Made by a program: the position numbers and the translations under genes. This document shows positions 22,190 to 34,006 of a DNA stretch of 64,000 bases, piece by piece. Within the stretch, counting starts at the first letter, position 1. Every line of letters starts with the position of its first letter. Under the pieces are notes generated by a model. It worked only from the letters and a program-made list of their open reading frames with translations. It was not told the DNA's origin and searched no databases. The DNA is taken from positions 1-64,000 of the forward strand of contig JAENRP010000188.1 in assembly GCA_024741835.1 (NCBI GenBank), in the 5' to 3' direction. The DNA is from Diplocarpon mali. Lineage: Eukaryota; Ascomycota; Leotiomycetes; Helotiales; Drepanopezizaceae.

Positions 22190-23720
22190 AAACCCTAAAA
22201 AGTACGATAATATATTAGAAGGCCTATACTAAGCTCTTGCTATAAGCTTAAAGAATGGCTCCTCCTATCACTAGGTCTTTAAAGTCCCCTTGCTTTCCCT
22301 CTTAAAGAGGTGCTAGTATTACCCTTAGTACCTTTCCTACTAACTCCCTATTAGCCGATAACAATAGCCTTAAAGTCACTATATTATAAGCCGAATTAGA
22401 CTCCCTATAGGCACGCCTTACGTCTATAGCAGATAAGCGCAATAAGTATAGTTATAAGCTAAGTTCTATATACTAATAATTGATCGATTGGGAAAGGGAT
22501 TTAGATAACCTTCGAAACGCCTTTAAAGGCATCCTTAGGTCAATTGAGAAAACCCTAGCACTAGAACGATATCCCTCTAGTTCACTTACGCGCCTCTAGC
22601 GCTCTATAGACTTCGACTTACCTCCTTCTATTTCCTCTACTGCGCGTAGTAAGCGATGCGACAATTAAGACGATCCTTCTTTTACTTCCCTTAACCGATA
22701 TACTACTAATTTACCTTTAGCTTAGCAGCTAAACCTCCTCTATATTTATAATGTACTAAACCTTATTTAAAAACTGTCTAATGGTTGTAATTACTACGCT
22801 AAATATTAAGAGGCCTATATACTTAATAATTTAGAGCTTTACTACCCCTACTTTCGTAAGGAACAGGCCTGGCTTAATTACGTTTTAAATTAGATTAAGG
22901 GTATAGCTAGGGACTAGCTGACCCCTTAGGTACTTAATAGGGACGCCTATATTACTGCTAAAACCTTAGTAAGTCAATTTGCTAAGTTTTTAACTAACTT
23001 AGTAGAATGCGAAAAAGCTAAGATCGAGTTTACTACCCTTTATATAAAGGCTAATAAGTCATTTTAAGAGTTCTACCTTAAGTTCTTCTAACTGGCTGCT
23101 ATAGTAGAGATTAACGATAATAGTCGACTTTATAGCGCCCTTAAGGAGAAGATCCTAAAACGCCTCTATACCCCTCTTATATAGAAGTAGTATAAGACTA
23201 GGATATTAGATAAGTAGGTTACTACTATCTAATAAGAAGACGCTAAATAGCGTACCGAAAGGATATTATATAATTAGATACGATATAAAGAGAGATCGGA
23301 TACTAAAGCTAAAGCTAATTCTAATAAAAATGCCTAATAAGGAGATACTAATAAATCAAATCCCTTATTTAAAAGCCGATCCGAATCCTATTTGAATTAA
23401 CCTTAGTATAGTACCCTTAGCCTTAGTTTCGCTAAGTCCGAAACCTCCTCTTTTCTTCTATATTAGATTAATACCCTTAATATTCCCTTTCCTTTAGCTA
23501 ATCGAAAAAATCAGTTTGATAAGCGGCCGAAATCCCCTTCTGCTACCCTTAGGTATTATAGCTCTTACGTTAATAAACTAGAGTATAATAATAACCAAGA
23601 TTAGGAAGATAGTAAAGAGGAGGACCTTAAGGCCGAATAAGATAATAGTAGCGCTCCCCTTCCCCCTCCGACTCTAAGGGAAAACGCCCTTGCCTAAGTA
23701 AAGCCTCCTTCTTAGGCGTT
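22190..23720 (+). pseudogene. gypsy-A2 gag remnant
   Basis: This region encodes a degraded Gag. Readable stretches include LVECEKAKIEFTTLYIKANK (about 23000), AAIVEINDNSRLYSALKEKI (23100) and LIGFEK-like charged segments, followed by a Ser/Pro-rich region (23480-23690). Gln/Trp codons are mostly TAA/TAG. Its position between LTR and protease is standard for gypsy. I see no intact CCHC knuckle, and the start codon is not certain. Confidence 0.7.
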
Positions 23721-23724
23721 CTTC

Positions 23725-24160
23725 GAAATATGCGGTACTTTAACTTAAGAAACCTCCTTAGTAGTAATTCGATAATAAAACGGATCCTACTCTTAAAGAA
23801 TGGTATTTCTTATAAGGTATTAGCATTAATCGATATAAGCGCTAATAGGTATACTTTAATTAATTCGGCGTTATTTAAATCTTTATCTTTTTTCCTTAAA
23901 CCCTTGATTTAAATACTCCCTATACCCTTCTTAATTAAAGGATATAATAGCTCTTAAGGTAGTACTATTACTTATTATATACTATTTAATCTTTATATCG
24001 ACTAGCGAATTTAATCTTTTACTCCCTTTCTTATTACCAACCTTAGCAATTATAGAGTGATTTTAAGACAAGCCTAGCTTAAGGAGTATAAAGTTTTTAT
24101 TAATTATGCCTTTTATAAGCTTATCTGGCCCGATTCCTACCTACCTATTATTACCTTTGC
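23725..24160 (+). pseudogene. gypsy-A2 retropepsin-like protease fragment
   Basis: A 60-codon open stretch (23730-23912) reads ILLLKNGISYKVLALIDISANRYTLINS. ALIDISAN corresponds to the D-[ST]-G-A active site of fungal gypsy proteases, with the central residues mutated. After a stop the homology continues with FLIKGYNSS and LTNLSNYRVIL-like segments to about 24160. The aspartate is retained, but Thr/Ser-Gly is replaced by Ile-Ser, so this copy could not be functional. Confidence 0.75.
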
Positions 24161-24787
24161 TAAAAATATCGAAATCACTAATACTAAGCTACGCAATTTA
24201 GATTAATATTATTAGCAAGATACTATTTAATATAACGCAGTACTGGAACGCTCCCTTTCTAAATATAAGGCTTAGCGCTAGGAAGCCCTTTCTTAGCTCC
24301 CTCCCTTTAAATCACCTCCTATTTCGATTAAATACTCTTTTACCTCTGATTCCACCCCGATTCCTCCCTAAGTCGAGGGTAATACCTTTTCTAAGAACTA
24401 CTCCTATAATATATTGATTATAAAGCGAGAGCTTAATACAACTAAGCCTAACTCAGTTCCCTTTCCCGTTTCTGCCTTAAAACGCACCTGCAAGTAGATA
24501 GCAAAGTATAAAATTCCCCTTTCTTCTTTAAATATATATGCAATTTTAGCCTATGCTTGTCGTATAATAGCTAAGAATCAATAAGGTATAAAGCTCTTTA
24601 ATACCTTATTTTATAAAATTGATCGATTGATTCGAGACAATTAAGAAAGTCAGACCTAATAGCAAGAAACCGATACTCTCTTAAACCGCTTCCGAAACGG
24701 AAAGGTATTAGTAGCCACTTTAACTACCTCCTTCGAACCAGTCGAAAAACCGATTCCAGCCGCCTATAAGGAGTACTAATATATATT
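24161..24787 (+). pseudogene. gypsy-A2 protease-RT linker
   Basis: This stretch resembles the variable spacer before RT. It contains a Pro/Ser-rich segment at 24300-24380, then VATLTTSFEPVEKPIPAAYK at about 24710-24770, a motif type found just before the RT domain of fungal gypsies. The frame is interrupted by F. Confidence 0.6.
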
Positions 24788-25222
24788 TGTGAAATATGAG
24801 GGCTGGCCGATATGGTAAAGAGAGTATAAGGTAGTATTGAGTAGTAAGTAATAGTAGTAGTTGAAGAACTTGGAGACTTAGGAGGCTTAGGAGGCTTGAT
24901 TCCTAACTATAGGAGTAAAGCAATCTATATATACAAAATATCTTGAGCTTCTAGAACCTTCTAGTATATTGGAGTTATACTAGATTATAAATCAATATAG
25001 GTATACGTAATGCAATACGTAATCCTTTGATTTNNNNNNNNNNNNNNNNNNNNNNNNNNNNNNNNNNNNNNNNNNNNNNNNNNNNNNNNNNNNNNNNNNN
25101 NNNNNATAGAGTTCATAGCTAAATTTAGTATAGCTATGATTTCTAATCCAACTTAGCTAGTATAGCTACTCCACCTTAGCTATTCCTACTTAGCTAGTAT
25201 AGCTATGATTCTATATTTAACA
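24788..25222. mobile_element. Element F: LTR-like ends around an assembly gap
   Basis: The left end TGTGAAATAT and right end ATATTTAACA are near-perfect inverted termini, suggesting an LTR or a small LTR element. The interior contains an assembly gap and, right of it, short direct repeats of CTTAGCTAGTATAGCT (25142, 25178). The two outside flanks differ (gypsy-A2 left, copia-B3 right) and the 5-bp flanks do not match (ATATT versus CCTAT). The two sides may therefore not belong together. No coding domain is seen. Confidence 0.4.
25034..25105. other. Assembly gap (72 N)
   Basis: Run of Ns. The sequence on either side cannot be assumed to be contiguous. Confidence 0.99.
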
Positions 25223-26515
25223 CCTATTGAGTCTGTATACAACCTTCTACTACTAACCTTAATAAAGCGCCTTTTTATTTTAATAAGCGGGCCTTTAAAT
25301 AGGTAGGATTTATCAATTATATATGCTATATAACTAGTATTACTATACTAGTCGGATTTAAGGATCTTATAAAGATCGGCTTTTAAAATATAAGCATCTT
25401 TATTATAATTATTATTTATATTATTAGAAGTGGATTTAGGTTTAAATAACTTAATAATATTATTAAAGGTATCTGCTGAAGTTTTGGCTAAATAGCCTTT
25501 TCCTTTGCCTTTCCTTAGTAGTTGCGGCCTTTAGTAGGATAAGGGCAGTTTGCTTTTTAACTTCTACTTCAATTGCTTTTTAATATTAAAGCTAGCGACT
25601 ATATTAATTAGTTGCCTTTTAACTTTATAATTAGTAATATTATAAGCACTATTATAGAAGTAGCATCTTTAATAAGCTTAAGGGCTCGTCCTGCGCTCCT
25701 TCCTCTTCTTAGGCTTATTATTGCCCTATAATATAGTATTTGCCGATTCAAAGCGTCCTTTGAGGTCTTGCTTAATAGTTCAAAGGAGGTCGATCTTCTT
25801 ATAGATCTTAAGGTTAAGTTAAATAAGAAGGGATTATTTTACAATAGCAAACTTAAGAGGGAGGCTATTAAATAAGAAACTAAAAAGCTGAGTTTTCTTA
25901 AAAGTTATAGCTATCCTAGGATTTGCAGCTCTTACTCTTCTTCTTGCTTTATATAGTATAGATTAAGTAGAGTCTATATTTATATCTATATCCTTACTAT
26001 CTTTATCTTTTCTATATTAAAATAAAGTAATCTACTATAGTAGATATTAAGTATTAAAGGCAATTGTTTAAAAGTATTTTACCTTTAAAGTATCCTATCT
26101 TATCTTCGCATTATTATAAATTCAAATAAAATCTTAGTCTTTATCGCTTAAACCTCTATTAATCTTAAGCTTATATTTAGCTAAGGCTAGCTTATACTCC
26201 TTCTCCTTTTCTATATTTAAAATCTACCTTTAGGATTCTTAGTTATTATTTATTAAAGCTCTTAAGCTAAGCTTATTTAATATATTTAGCAAATCCTTAA
26301 TAGTTATATTAGCTATTAAAGTAGAAGTAGATGAATTAGTAGAAGGAATATAAAAGGCTATTCTCGCATATTTAATAAGTGTCTTTTAAATCGCTATTTC
26401 GATGCCTTTACTCTTAAGGTAAAGCTTTAAATCGTCGAACTATTATTACTAATTCTTTCGAGAGAGTTAGAGGTCTTTAGGTCTAGTATTTCGATTAGAA
26501 TCGGAAGCTATTGCT
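25223..26515 (-). pseudogene. copia-B3 gag and protease remnant
   Basis: Same Gag as in copia-B2, but the start ATG (counterpart of 16696) has become ATA near 26510. The zinc-knuckle region is at 25690-25640. The protease N-terminal part reaches 25230, where the copy is cut. Many RIP stops. The palindrome array of this family would lie beyond the break and is not present. Confidence 0.8.
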
Positions 26516-26916
26516 ATTTTAAATAGAATTGCGTTTAAAATCAAATAAATTAAATAGTTAAAGGCACTCCTCCTATCGAAAGGTTAAAATGATTAAATAA
26601 TAGGTATTATAGAAGTATTAAATAGGAAGGAAGTCCTCTTATCGAAAAGGGTTTTTAAGCTATAATATAGGGAATTACACCTCCTACGAAATACAATAAA
26701 GCAAGGAATTATACCTTTTGCAGTACTAAAGGATTATAGAGCAAGGAATCATACCTTTTGCAATACAGGTTGGCTAAATAGGGAATCATACCTCCTATTC
26801 GCCGATTGCTTGCCTTTTACTATAAGTCTCGTTCAACTTCCTACTAATAGTTATAATATAAGTGCTTTCTAAAGGAAGTTAATAATCTATTATTAGTCTA
26901 TCTAGGGCTTATAACC

Positions 26917-27111
26917 TATTAAGCTTAAGTGAGTCGGCGCAGTAGGTAATAGAAACTTCTAAAGGTCAATAGTCGATATATTAGTAAGAGTTAAGGAAGG
27001 AAGGTTACCCCTTTCTTTCCTATAGCTATATACGTATCAATATCCTATTAACTAAGCAATAGGGTCATATGATAATACATCGGAGTGATGGCTATATCAC
27101 CTATCTCAACA
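26917..27111 (-). repeat. 5' LTR of copia-B3
   Basis: 195 bp. Together with 11259, 17103 and 27994 it defines the copia-B LTR. It retains GTCATATGA and CGGAGTGATGGC. Confidence 0.9.
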
Positions 27112-27993
27112 ATTATACTGCTTTAAATGAGTTCTTAGCTATTATAAATTATAAGGCCTATAATATTAAGTAAAAAGAGGCCTATAACGCTTAATAAGTC
27201 GCCTTTGCTATCGCATTCTCCCCTTTAAAGGACCGCGTCCTTAGTATATTAAAAAGGGAGTTATAAAAACCTATAGCTATAGCTACCTCTTTAGCTCCTT
27301 GCACTCGTTCTCCTTTACTAGCAGCCTATTAAGAAAGGTCTACTAGCTTAAAGCTATTGTCTAATCTCTACTATAACTATAAAGCCCTTAGTTATTATAC
27401 AATAGACTGCCTTAAGTTAAAAAAATAGGGCGAGTTTATAATAGCTAAAGTTAAAATAGAAAGCAACTTACTATTAGGAAACTGCTAAGCTATAGTAAAG
27501 ACTCTTACTATAGTATAAGTTATAATTTATAAAAAGATTTAGATTTTAATTCCTACTTATTAATAGGCGGCCGCTAGTTCTTAATTCTTATAGAACTAGC
27601 TTGAAATAAATCATTTATTAAAATAGTTACTTATATTAATAGTAGAGCTAATATTTTTAATATTATTAAAACGTCTTTAATATACTAGCTCTTTTAAAGA
27701 CTTAAGGTGAAATTTATTAAACTGCTTAAACCAATTACCTTTATTAGCTATAATAGCCTTAAGGGAGAAACCATTCGATTCACTATCTTTCTTACCCTTA
27801 TAATTGATAGGCGATAAATAAACTTCCCTTTTTTAATTATAAGCTTAAGAGCAACCGACGTCTTAATCGGCAGGAAGTTCCTAAAGTACTATAACCTTAA
27901 ATAGTCTTATAAAAAGGGGAAGAATAGTATCTCTTAGCTTAAGGATATACCTATTATCCCTTACTTTAATTAACGCGTATTAATCGATCTCTC
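27112..27993 (+). pseudogene. gypsy-D2 gag-protease fragment
   Basis: Aligns with 56193-57067 of the complete gypsy-D1. The zinc knuckle near 27370-27420 (NYKALSYYTIDCLKLKK) is the CX2CX4HX4C motif with two Cys and the His turned to Tyr. The protease region follows at 27550-27870. It is bounded on the left by copia-B3 and on the right by another copia-B LTR, so this gypsy copy took two copia-B insertions. Confidence 0.8.
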
Positions 27994-28109
27994 TATTAAG
28001 CTTAAGTGAGTCGGCGCAGTAGGTAAAGGAGGCTTTTAAAGGTCGATGGTCGATATATTAGTAAGAGTTAAGGAAGGAAGGTTACCCCTTTCTTCTCTAT
28101 AGCTATATA
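27994..28109 (-). repeat. Truncated copia-B LTR (copy B4)
   Basis: The left 116 bp of a copia-B LTR, with gypsy-D2 sequence rather than a primer site on its left. It is therefore the 3' LTR of a fourth minus-strand copia-B. It is cut by element E at 28110; the rest would lie right of the window. Confidence 0.8.
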
Positions 28110-28427
28110 TGTGACGGCGGAAGCAAGGCATAAGTCGATAAAGTCACTGAGATCAAGGCTGCCAAATCGTATAGAATTCAAAGCTAAGGAGTGTGTATAA
28201 AGTAGGAAGCCTTCCTCCTAATATGCTCTCCTCGGCCTACGACTTCTAGGAGTCGATTTCTACTAGCAAGTCATATTCTATCTATTAAAGGAAAGGTATA
28301 GTAAAGGTGCGGCGTATCTATTGTATTAGTCTATTTCGCCTCTGTTTATACTACTGTCTCTATTGCACCTGCTCTAATAGTTCTTATGCTTCTATCGCGA
28401 CTATAGTACAACTGTGCTATAATATCA
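28110..28427 (-). repeat. 3' LTR of element E
   Basis: 318 bp between the purine tract and the broken copia-B LTR. The TGA at its first three bases (28425-28427) is also the stop codon of the upstream ORF. Confidence 0.6.
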
Positions 28428-28909
28428 CCCCCTCCCTCTTAAGAAGCAAGGTGCCCTCATCTTGACCTACTCTTAGATAAAGTCGTATATAATTCTGTTT
28501 TTAGCTTTATTAACAAAGCCCTTTATCTTTTCGCTTATCGGATCCCCTTTTGCTTAAATAGTCTTAATAGCGGTCTCGACTAGTTTATTAAGATTATCGA
28601 ACGCACTAATTAGCTTTCGGTTATAGGGGTCTTTGAGATTGCGTCGTTGTTATTGATTTTCGTATATCTATTCTAGCTAATCCATCTGGTTTGACTTTTG
28701 TCGCTTGGCGGGGGTGCTAGTAGTAGTAAGGGTGGCCTTCCTCTTCTATATGATAGCACGAGTAGCGATTTGCTATTATAGCTTATTATTCTTATCTTGC
28801 AATTTCTTAAGCTTCTGCTCATCCTCTTCTGATTTAGCGCGCAAGGCCTTCAATTCGTGAGATTGTTCGTCGAGATTGTTATATAAGCGATTGAACTCGA
28901 CTGCCTTAA
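28425..28909 (-). pseudogene. Element E ORF, C-terminal part, coiled-coil protein
   Basis: The minus-strand frame of 161 codons keeps a heptad-like charged segment near its left end (VEFNRLYNNLDEQSHELKAL, then EEDEQKLKKLQDKNNKL). A basic part follows (TSTPAKRQKSNQMD), then FDNLNKLVETAIKTI and a C-terminus MRAPCFLRGRG. Only about nine in-frame TAA/TAG codons, again at expected Gln/Trp positions. A Gag-like structural protein of an LTR element is plausible because it ends on the polypurine tract, but no domain confirms this. Its N-terminal part is displaced by gypsy-C2. Confidence 0.5.
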
Positions 28910-28913
28910 ATAG

Positions 28914-29160
28914 TATGGAGACCTGGGTATAGATGAATCACGTGACAAAAGTCATATGATAGGGCAGGGCCGATAGGAGGATAAAAGGAGCCTCTTCTAT
29001 ATATAGAGACAGCGCGCGTTACTATAAGTACTGAATATACCCTATACTTAGGACTTATTCCTAATATCTTATCTAGGAGAGCCTGCTTATAGTGCTTCCT
29101 CTTCTTGTTTTTAAGTCTTCCTTTAGGCCTATTCTTATATTATCTCCCTTCTGTTTTATA
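28914..29160 (+). repeat. 5' LTR of gypsy-C2
   Basis: This LTR keeps ATCACGTGAC (28936) and GTCATATGATAG (28951), the least mutated version of the U3 motif in this family. It begins TATGGAGACC and ends TGTTTTATA. Confidence 0.88.
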
Positions 29161-30106
29161 TTAGTAACCTACGCAAGGACTGATTTCTTAAGATTTCCAT
29201 CCTTATATAACCTTATTAATCTCTTAGTTCGCAGATAAGAGACCGGCCTTTCGAAAAATACATCTTCGAAATACTTATAGCATTTTAATCAACTTTAAAA
29301 ACCTTATCCTCAACTGCTTAATTACTTAGAACTATCGATTTTCGTTTAGCAATTATCAATAACTTCAGAATTTCCCTTTTCGGCTCTACTTCGAAAAACC
29401 CTTATTTTTCTCCTTAACTCTAAGATTCTCGGAATTTTCAGCTTTTCAATATGAAAAGTTTGACAAACTCTATAATAGCAATTTCAAATAATAGTAGTTT
29501 TAAGTACTTGAGTAATACTAAACGCAAACTTTAACTAGAAGTATCTCCTTAGAATCCTTAGAAATCCGAATCTGATAATTCAGCCGCCTTAGCTTAATAG
29601 AATTCTAAAAATTACCTTAGAATCGTCTCTAGAGACCCTTTTATTTTAAGGACTAATAGGAATTAGCCTAAAGGTTAAGAATAATCTTATATATAAATCT
29701 TATCTTAGAAATTGGTCTTTAATTAAGTAAACCTTATCTTATTGCGATTAGTTGCAACGCTCTTATTAGCTATTTAGTACCTACTTAGAATCTCTTAGCA
29801 AATTCGGATTAAACTTTTAATAGAATCCGGAATTCTACTCTTAGGCCTAGCTTATAAGTAGGAGGATAAAAAGACGTCTTTAAATAACTTAAGACTGCTA
29901 CCTACTTTTTTAATATTAATACTAGAAAATACTGAAAATAATAATAATTTTAAACTTTTCACTAACCATTTATTTAAATCTTTTCAAACTTGTCTTAATT
30001 ACTCTAAGATTAACTCGGATTCTAAGCGTTCTTTAAGCCCTTTTGAATTTCGAAGTATTCCTCTTAGCAATCAATCTCGCAATATTAAAACTTCTCCTTT
30101 GCCTCT
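28914..30106 (+). mobile_element. gypsy-C2, 5' LTR and gag start
   Basis: First segment of a plus-strand gypsy-C copy that is split three times: by copia-A2, gypsy-C3 and gypsy-D1. It continues at 35785-38089, 53804-53845 and 61099 to the window end. The LTR is 28914-29160 (247 bp) and the left flank is ATAG (28910-28913). From 29161 the leader TTAGTAACC and the start of gag follow. A palindromic unit is at 29837-29859. Confidence 0.88.
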
Positions 30107-30353
30107 TATAGCAAGGAGGTTCTCTGATAGTGAACTTGATAGTAAACTAGAAGAGGGCACGAAGAAGTATGAGGTGCAAACGACGATATTAGGTGTCTTG
30201 ATTCATAAGAGCTCTTTAACTAGGAGCTATTTAAGGTAAGCGGCCTTCTTAGTAAAGGCGCTAAGTTATATAGCAAGTTATATAATATATTATATATATA
30301 ATATATTATATAATAGATTATATGATAAACATATAATAGGCATACTTGCAATA
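30107..30353 (-). repeat. 3' LTR of copia-A2
   Basis: Read on the minus strand it begins TATTGCAAG and ends CTTGCTATA. The purine tract AAAGGGGTG (sense) abuts it at 30354-30362. Confidence 0.92.
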
Positions 30354-32437
30354 CACCCCTTTAGGAAGACCTTTAAAGGTACTTGCTAATAATATATATG
30401 ATATTATAACTTTTGTTATAATCTATAGTTTCGCATGAAAAATCAACCTGCAGATATAGGAAATAGAGTAAAGTTCGCTAGCGCGCTCTACTCTAGAGTA
30501 GGAAATCCACCCTTTAATAAGTTAAAAATCAACTCGCAGGCCCGGCCTAAGAGTAAAAAATCACCCCTTAATAGAAGTGCAAAAAAAAATCACCTTATAA
30601 TAGAGGTATAAAAAAAATCACCCCTTAATCGAGGTATAGAACCTTTATATTTAACAATTTGATAAAGGCGGCATAGTTAGAGCTATTTAAGCTCTTAGTA
30701 AGTCTATTAATGGCATTATCTTTAGTATTCATATACTAAAGGTCCAAATTGCCTTTCTAAAGCTCTTGCTAAATATAATAGAACTTAATATTAATATGCT
30801 TCATTCTTTAATAATATTTAGGGTTTTTAATAAGATAAAGGGCTCCTTAGTTATCGCAGATCATCTCGACTTTAGTAGTATCGTCGCCGGCGTAGCCTAT
30901 TTCCTTAAGTACTTAGCGTATCTAAGAGGCCTCTTATGCGAATTTGCATATAATAACGTATTCTACTTCTATAAATAAGAGAGTAATAATAGTTTATCGC
31001 TTAAAGGAGGCGGTAATTACGCTATTATTAAAGAAGAAGACGGCCTTAAAATAAGAGGCTCTACTACCTTTATTACTTACCTAATCAGAATCGCAATAGC
31101 TATACAATTTTTAAAGCTTTAGGTCAGTTATTTTACTTTTAAAGGTAGTATAATAGAATCGCATTCCCTATAAGTATTATAAAACTCGTTTTAAAGCCGC
31201 TATATATTATAGCAAAGGGTTAATAAGGAATTTGCTAAGAATAGAGTAGTAGTATAGTATATCCTAATGCGTATAGTGCGCAAGGTACTATAAAGAACTA
31301 TAGATCTCTTAGTATAGCTTCACTTCCTATAGAGTGGCTTAGCCTTTGAATTTGACTATATGAACTTTATAGCTATTAGCAAAAGGCGTTAGTACGCTCT
31401 TGCAATTAATCATATAAAAACGTTTAAGAACCTTATTAATATAGGCGTCTTAATAAAGCAAGATCGTTCTATTTTATCGATCTCTAATTATATATACTTT
31501 TAAGAAGTAGTTAGCTAGTTTGCTACCTATAATCTTAAAGAGGTTGCAAAGATCTCTTTTAAACTTATTATATATATTACCTTTCTTAGCTATTATAAGG
31601 AAGTTATTAATATAGGTAATAATAAGAATCCGAAAGGCGCAGTTAATATATATGCAATTATTAATATCGAAAGGTTGAAAATCGAGCTTTTGCAGCTTAG
31701 ACTATAGCTTTTCTTACTATAGTCGTAGAGATTACTTTAAGCTATATAAGGCCTTAAGAAGCTTAAGATAGTAGTCTTAAGGTAAAAGAATGACCTTATC
31801 TTAAGTATATTTAAGAGGTAACTTGATATAGATATTAAAGTCAGCTTTTAAATTAAGGAAAGCTATTTTAATATCGAATTAATTTAACTTAAAGTTATAT
31901 AGCGCTATAAGTGCAATTGCGATCTTTTAAACTATAGATTTGCATACTTTAGCAAAAGTCTAGTTGTAATCTTAACCTTATTATTATATATAGCCTTATA
32001 TAATAAATCTGACCTTCTATTAGGAGATTTTCCTATTTTAATCTCTTTTTATTTTAAAGATAAGCCTCGATTTAAATACTCTATTATCTTTAAAGAGTTT
32101 TAAGCGTTTTACTACTACTTATATATTTTTATAAGTAAAGGAATTATACTTAAAGTTGATCGTAGATCGCTATTTATTAGCATTAGCGCAAGAGAGGGCT
32201 TATTCGACTATTTTTAGGTTATTTGGGTATAGAGAGTCGAGTAAGGCTATATAGAAGGCGCTTAAATAGGCTTCTTTATTATTAGAGTTATTAGCTTTAA
32301 ATCTAAGAGTATAAGTTAAGCGAGTAGCTCTCTTTTCAAAAGGCTAAGGGTAAGCCTTGTTCTTTGAACTAAGAGGTCTTCCTCTCTTTCTTAGAGTTAG
32401 AAGCTTAGCTTTATTAGCTTCTCCTAAATCAGAATTG

Positions 32438-32616
32438 ACTTGCGGTCCTGGCCTAGGAGTGAAATTATTATAAGAGTTAGTATTAACTCGCGGTCCTGGC
32501 CTAGGAGTGAAAATATCGTTTTTATAAGAGTTAGAATTGACTTGCGGTCCTAGCTTAGGAGTGAAAATATCGTTTTCGTAAGAGTTAGAATTGACTTGCA
32601 GTCCTGGTCTAAGAGT
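32438..32616. repeat. Four palindromic modules in the copia-A2 integrase-RT linker
   Basis: Units at 32438-32460, 32486-32508, 32540-32562 and 32594-32616, with start-to-start distances 48, 54, 54. The spacer carries AAGAGTTAG(A/T)ATTG repeats. Copia-A1 has only two units here, so the block expanded or shrank by whole in-frame units. On the coding minus strand each unit reads like TPRPGPQVNS. Confidence 0.85.
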
Positions 32617-34006
32617 GAAATTACCTCTTAATTACGGCTCTATAATTAGACTATCTTTATCGAATCGAATATAAGATAATCGAATAATCTTTTTACCTAT
32701 TTGCAATAGTATATAGATCTAATAAATACTTTTACTATCAAATCCGATAAGAGTACCTACCTCTACTCTTAAAGCAAGTTTATTACTTTAAGTTCGCTTT
32801 TCTTTTTCGATTAGTATATAGACGCAATAGCCTAATACTCAAAGATGCTTGACTAAAGGAGTATAAGGCTTATTAGGCTTAATATTATCCTAAAAGACCT
32901 TATATAAAGTCTTGCTATATAGAATATTAAAGGCGATAAGATTAATAATATATATTATTAAAAGAAGGAGGTAAGGCTAGAGAAAGGAGAGGATATTTTA
33001 GTTAATTATAGCTATTTGCAACTTTTCTATTAATATACGAATTGATCGTTCCGATCTACTATCTTATTCTAGCGTATATAAAGTAGATTCCTTTAAAATT
33101 ATACTAAGGTTTTCTATAAGTATTTACATCTATATAAAAGAGTACTCCTTGCTTCTATTAGTTCTCTACCGCTTGATTATACAATTATATTAAGTTTATA
33201 AGAGGCTGATCATTTTCTTATTTACCTCAAAGGCATTAGATTTATTTATATATATCCATTCCTATTTAACTATTATAGCTAAGCAAGTAAAGATAGAAGC
33301 ATATTTATAACTATTAAGGCTAGTTGGCTTTAGATAAATAATATTAATATATAGCTTATTAAGTGCCTTCGTAGGTCAAGGGCGAGCTAAACGTTTATTA
33401 ATATATTAAAGAAGTCTGCCTTTCTTATAAGGAGCGCAAATTCGCGTTTTCTCTAATTTTATTTCCTTGATTTGCATATTAATAATAGCAGATTAAGTCT
33501 TTTTAACCGTTTATAGGCTAGCGTAGCCTAATCGACGGTACTAGAGCTTAATATTAAAAGGTCCATTCTTAATAGCAGCTAAAAGAGTATATCCACTTAT
33601 GTAACTAAAGGAGTTAGTAGAAGGCTATTCTTTATTAATATATATATTATTATCGATAGTGCAAATTTCCTTCTTATTAGATAAGAATAGCTTACCATTT
33701 TAATAGAAGCCTTTGATTTTATTAAGTTTGCTACTTAAGTATAAGCAAATAGGTAATTAAGGTATATAAAGAGTATTAATTAACTTAAGAATATATACCT
33801 TTCTATTAGATTTAAGTGCGTTAACTTTGCAAATACTAACGCTAAGAGGTTAAATAGATCTATTAACTATACTTAAAGAGGGTAGATTATCTTAAGCAGT
33901 ATAAGAAGTGAACTTAAAGAGATTATTAAAGATATACTTACTAGCACTTATATTATATAGCTAATAATTCTTCAATTTTAATAAGAAGTAGGAGGTAAAA
34001 GAACTA

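Larger units (their letters stand above)
21891..24787 (+). mobile_element. gypsy-A2, 5' portion
   Basis: This is the left part of a plus-strand gypsy of the same family as gypsy-A1: a shortened 5' LTR (21891-22116), gag, protease and the linker towards RT. It stops at 24788, where unrelated sequence F begins next to an assembly gap. RT, RNase H, integrase and 3' LTR are absent from this locus. Confidence 0.85.
25223..27111 (-). mobile_element. copia-B3, 5' portion
   Basis: A minus-strand copy aligned with 15408-17297 of copia-B2: 5' LTR (26917-27111), primer site GGTTATAAGCC (26906-26916), leader repeats, gag and the start of protease. The remainder is missing at the F junction. The LTR end CTCAACA is unmutated. 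It is inserted in gypsy-D2; the right flank ATTAT (27112-27116) should be its target duplication. Confidence 0.85.
28110..28909 (-). mobile_element. Element E: lightly mutated LTR element, 3' end
   Basis: The minus strand shows the end of an ORF, a purine tract AAGAGGGAGGGGG (28428-28440) and an LTR (28110-28427) running from TGATATTATAG to CCGTCACA. It has far fewer RIP-type stops than its neighbours and a visibly higher GC content, so it is probably a young insertion. The 5' part lies beyond gypsy-C2, outside the window. I do not recognise the family. Confidence 0.65.
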
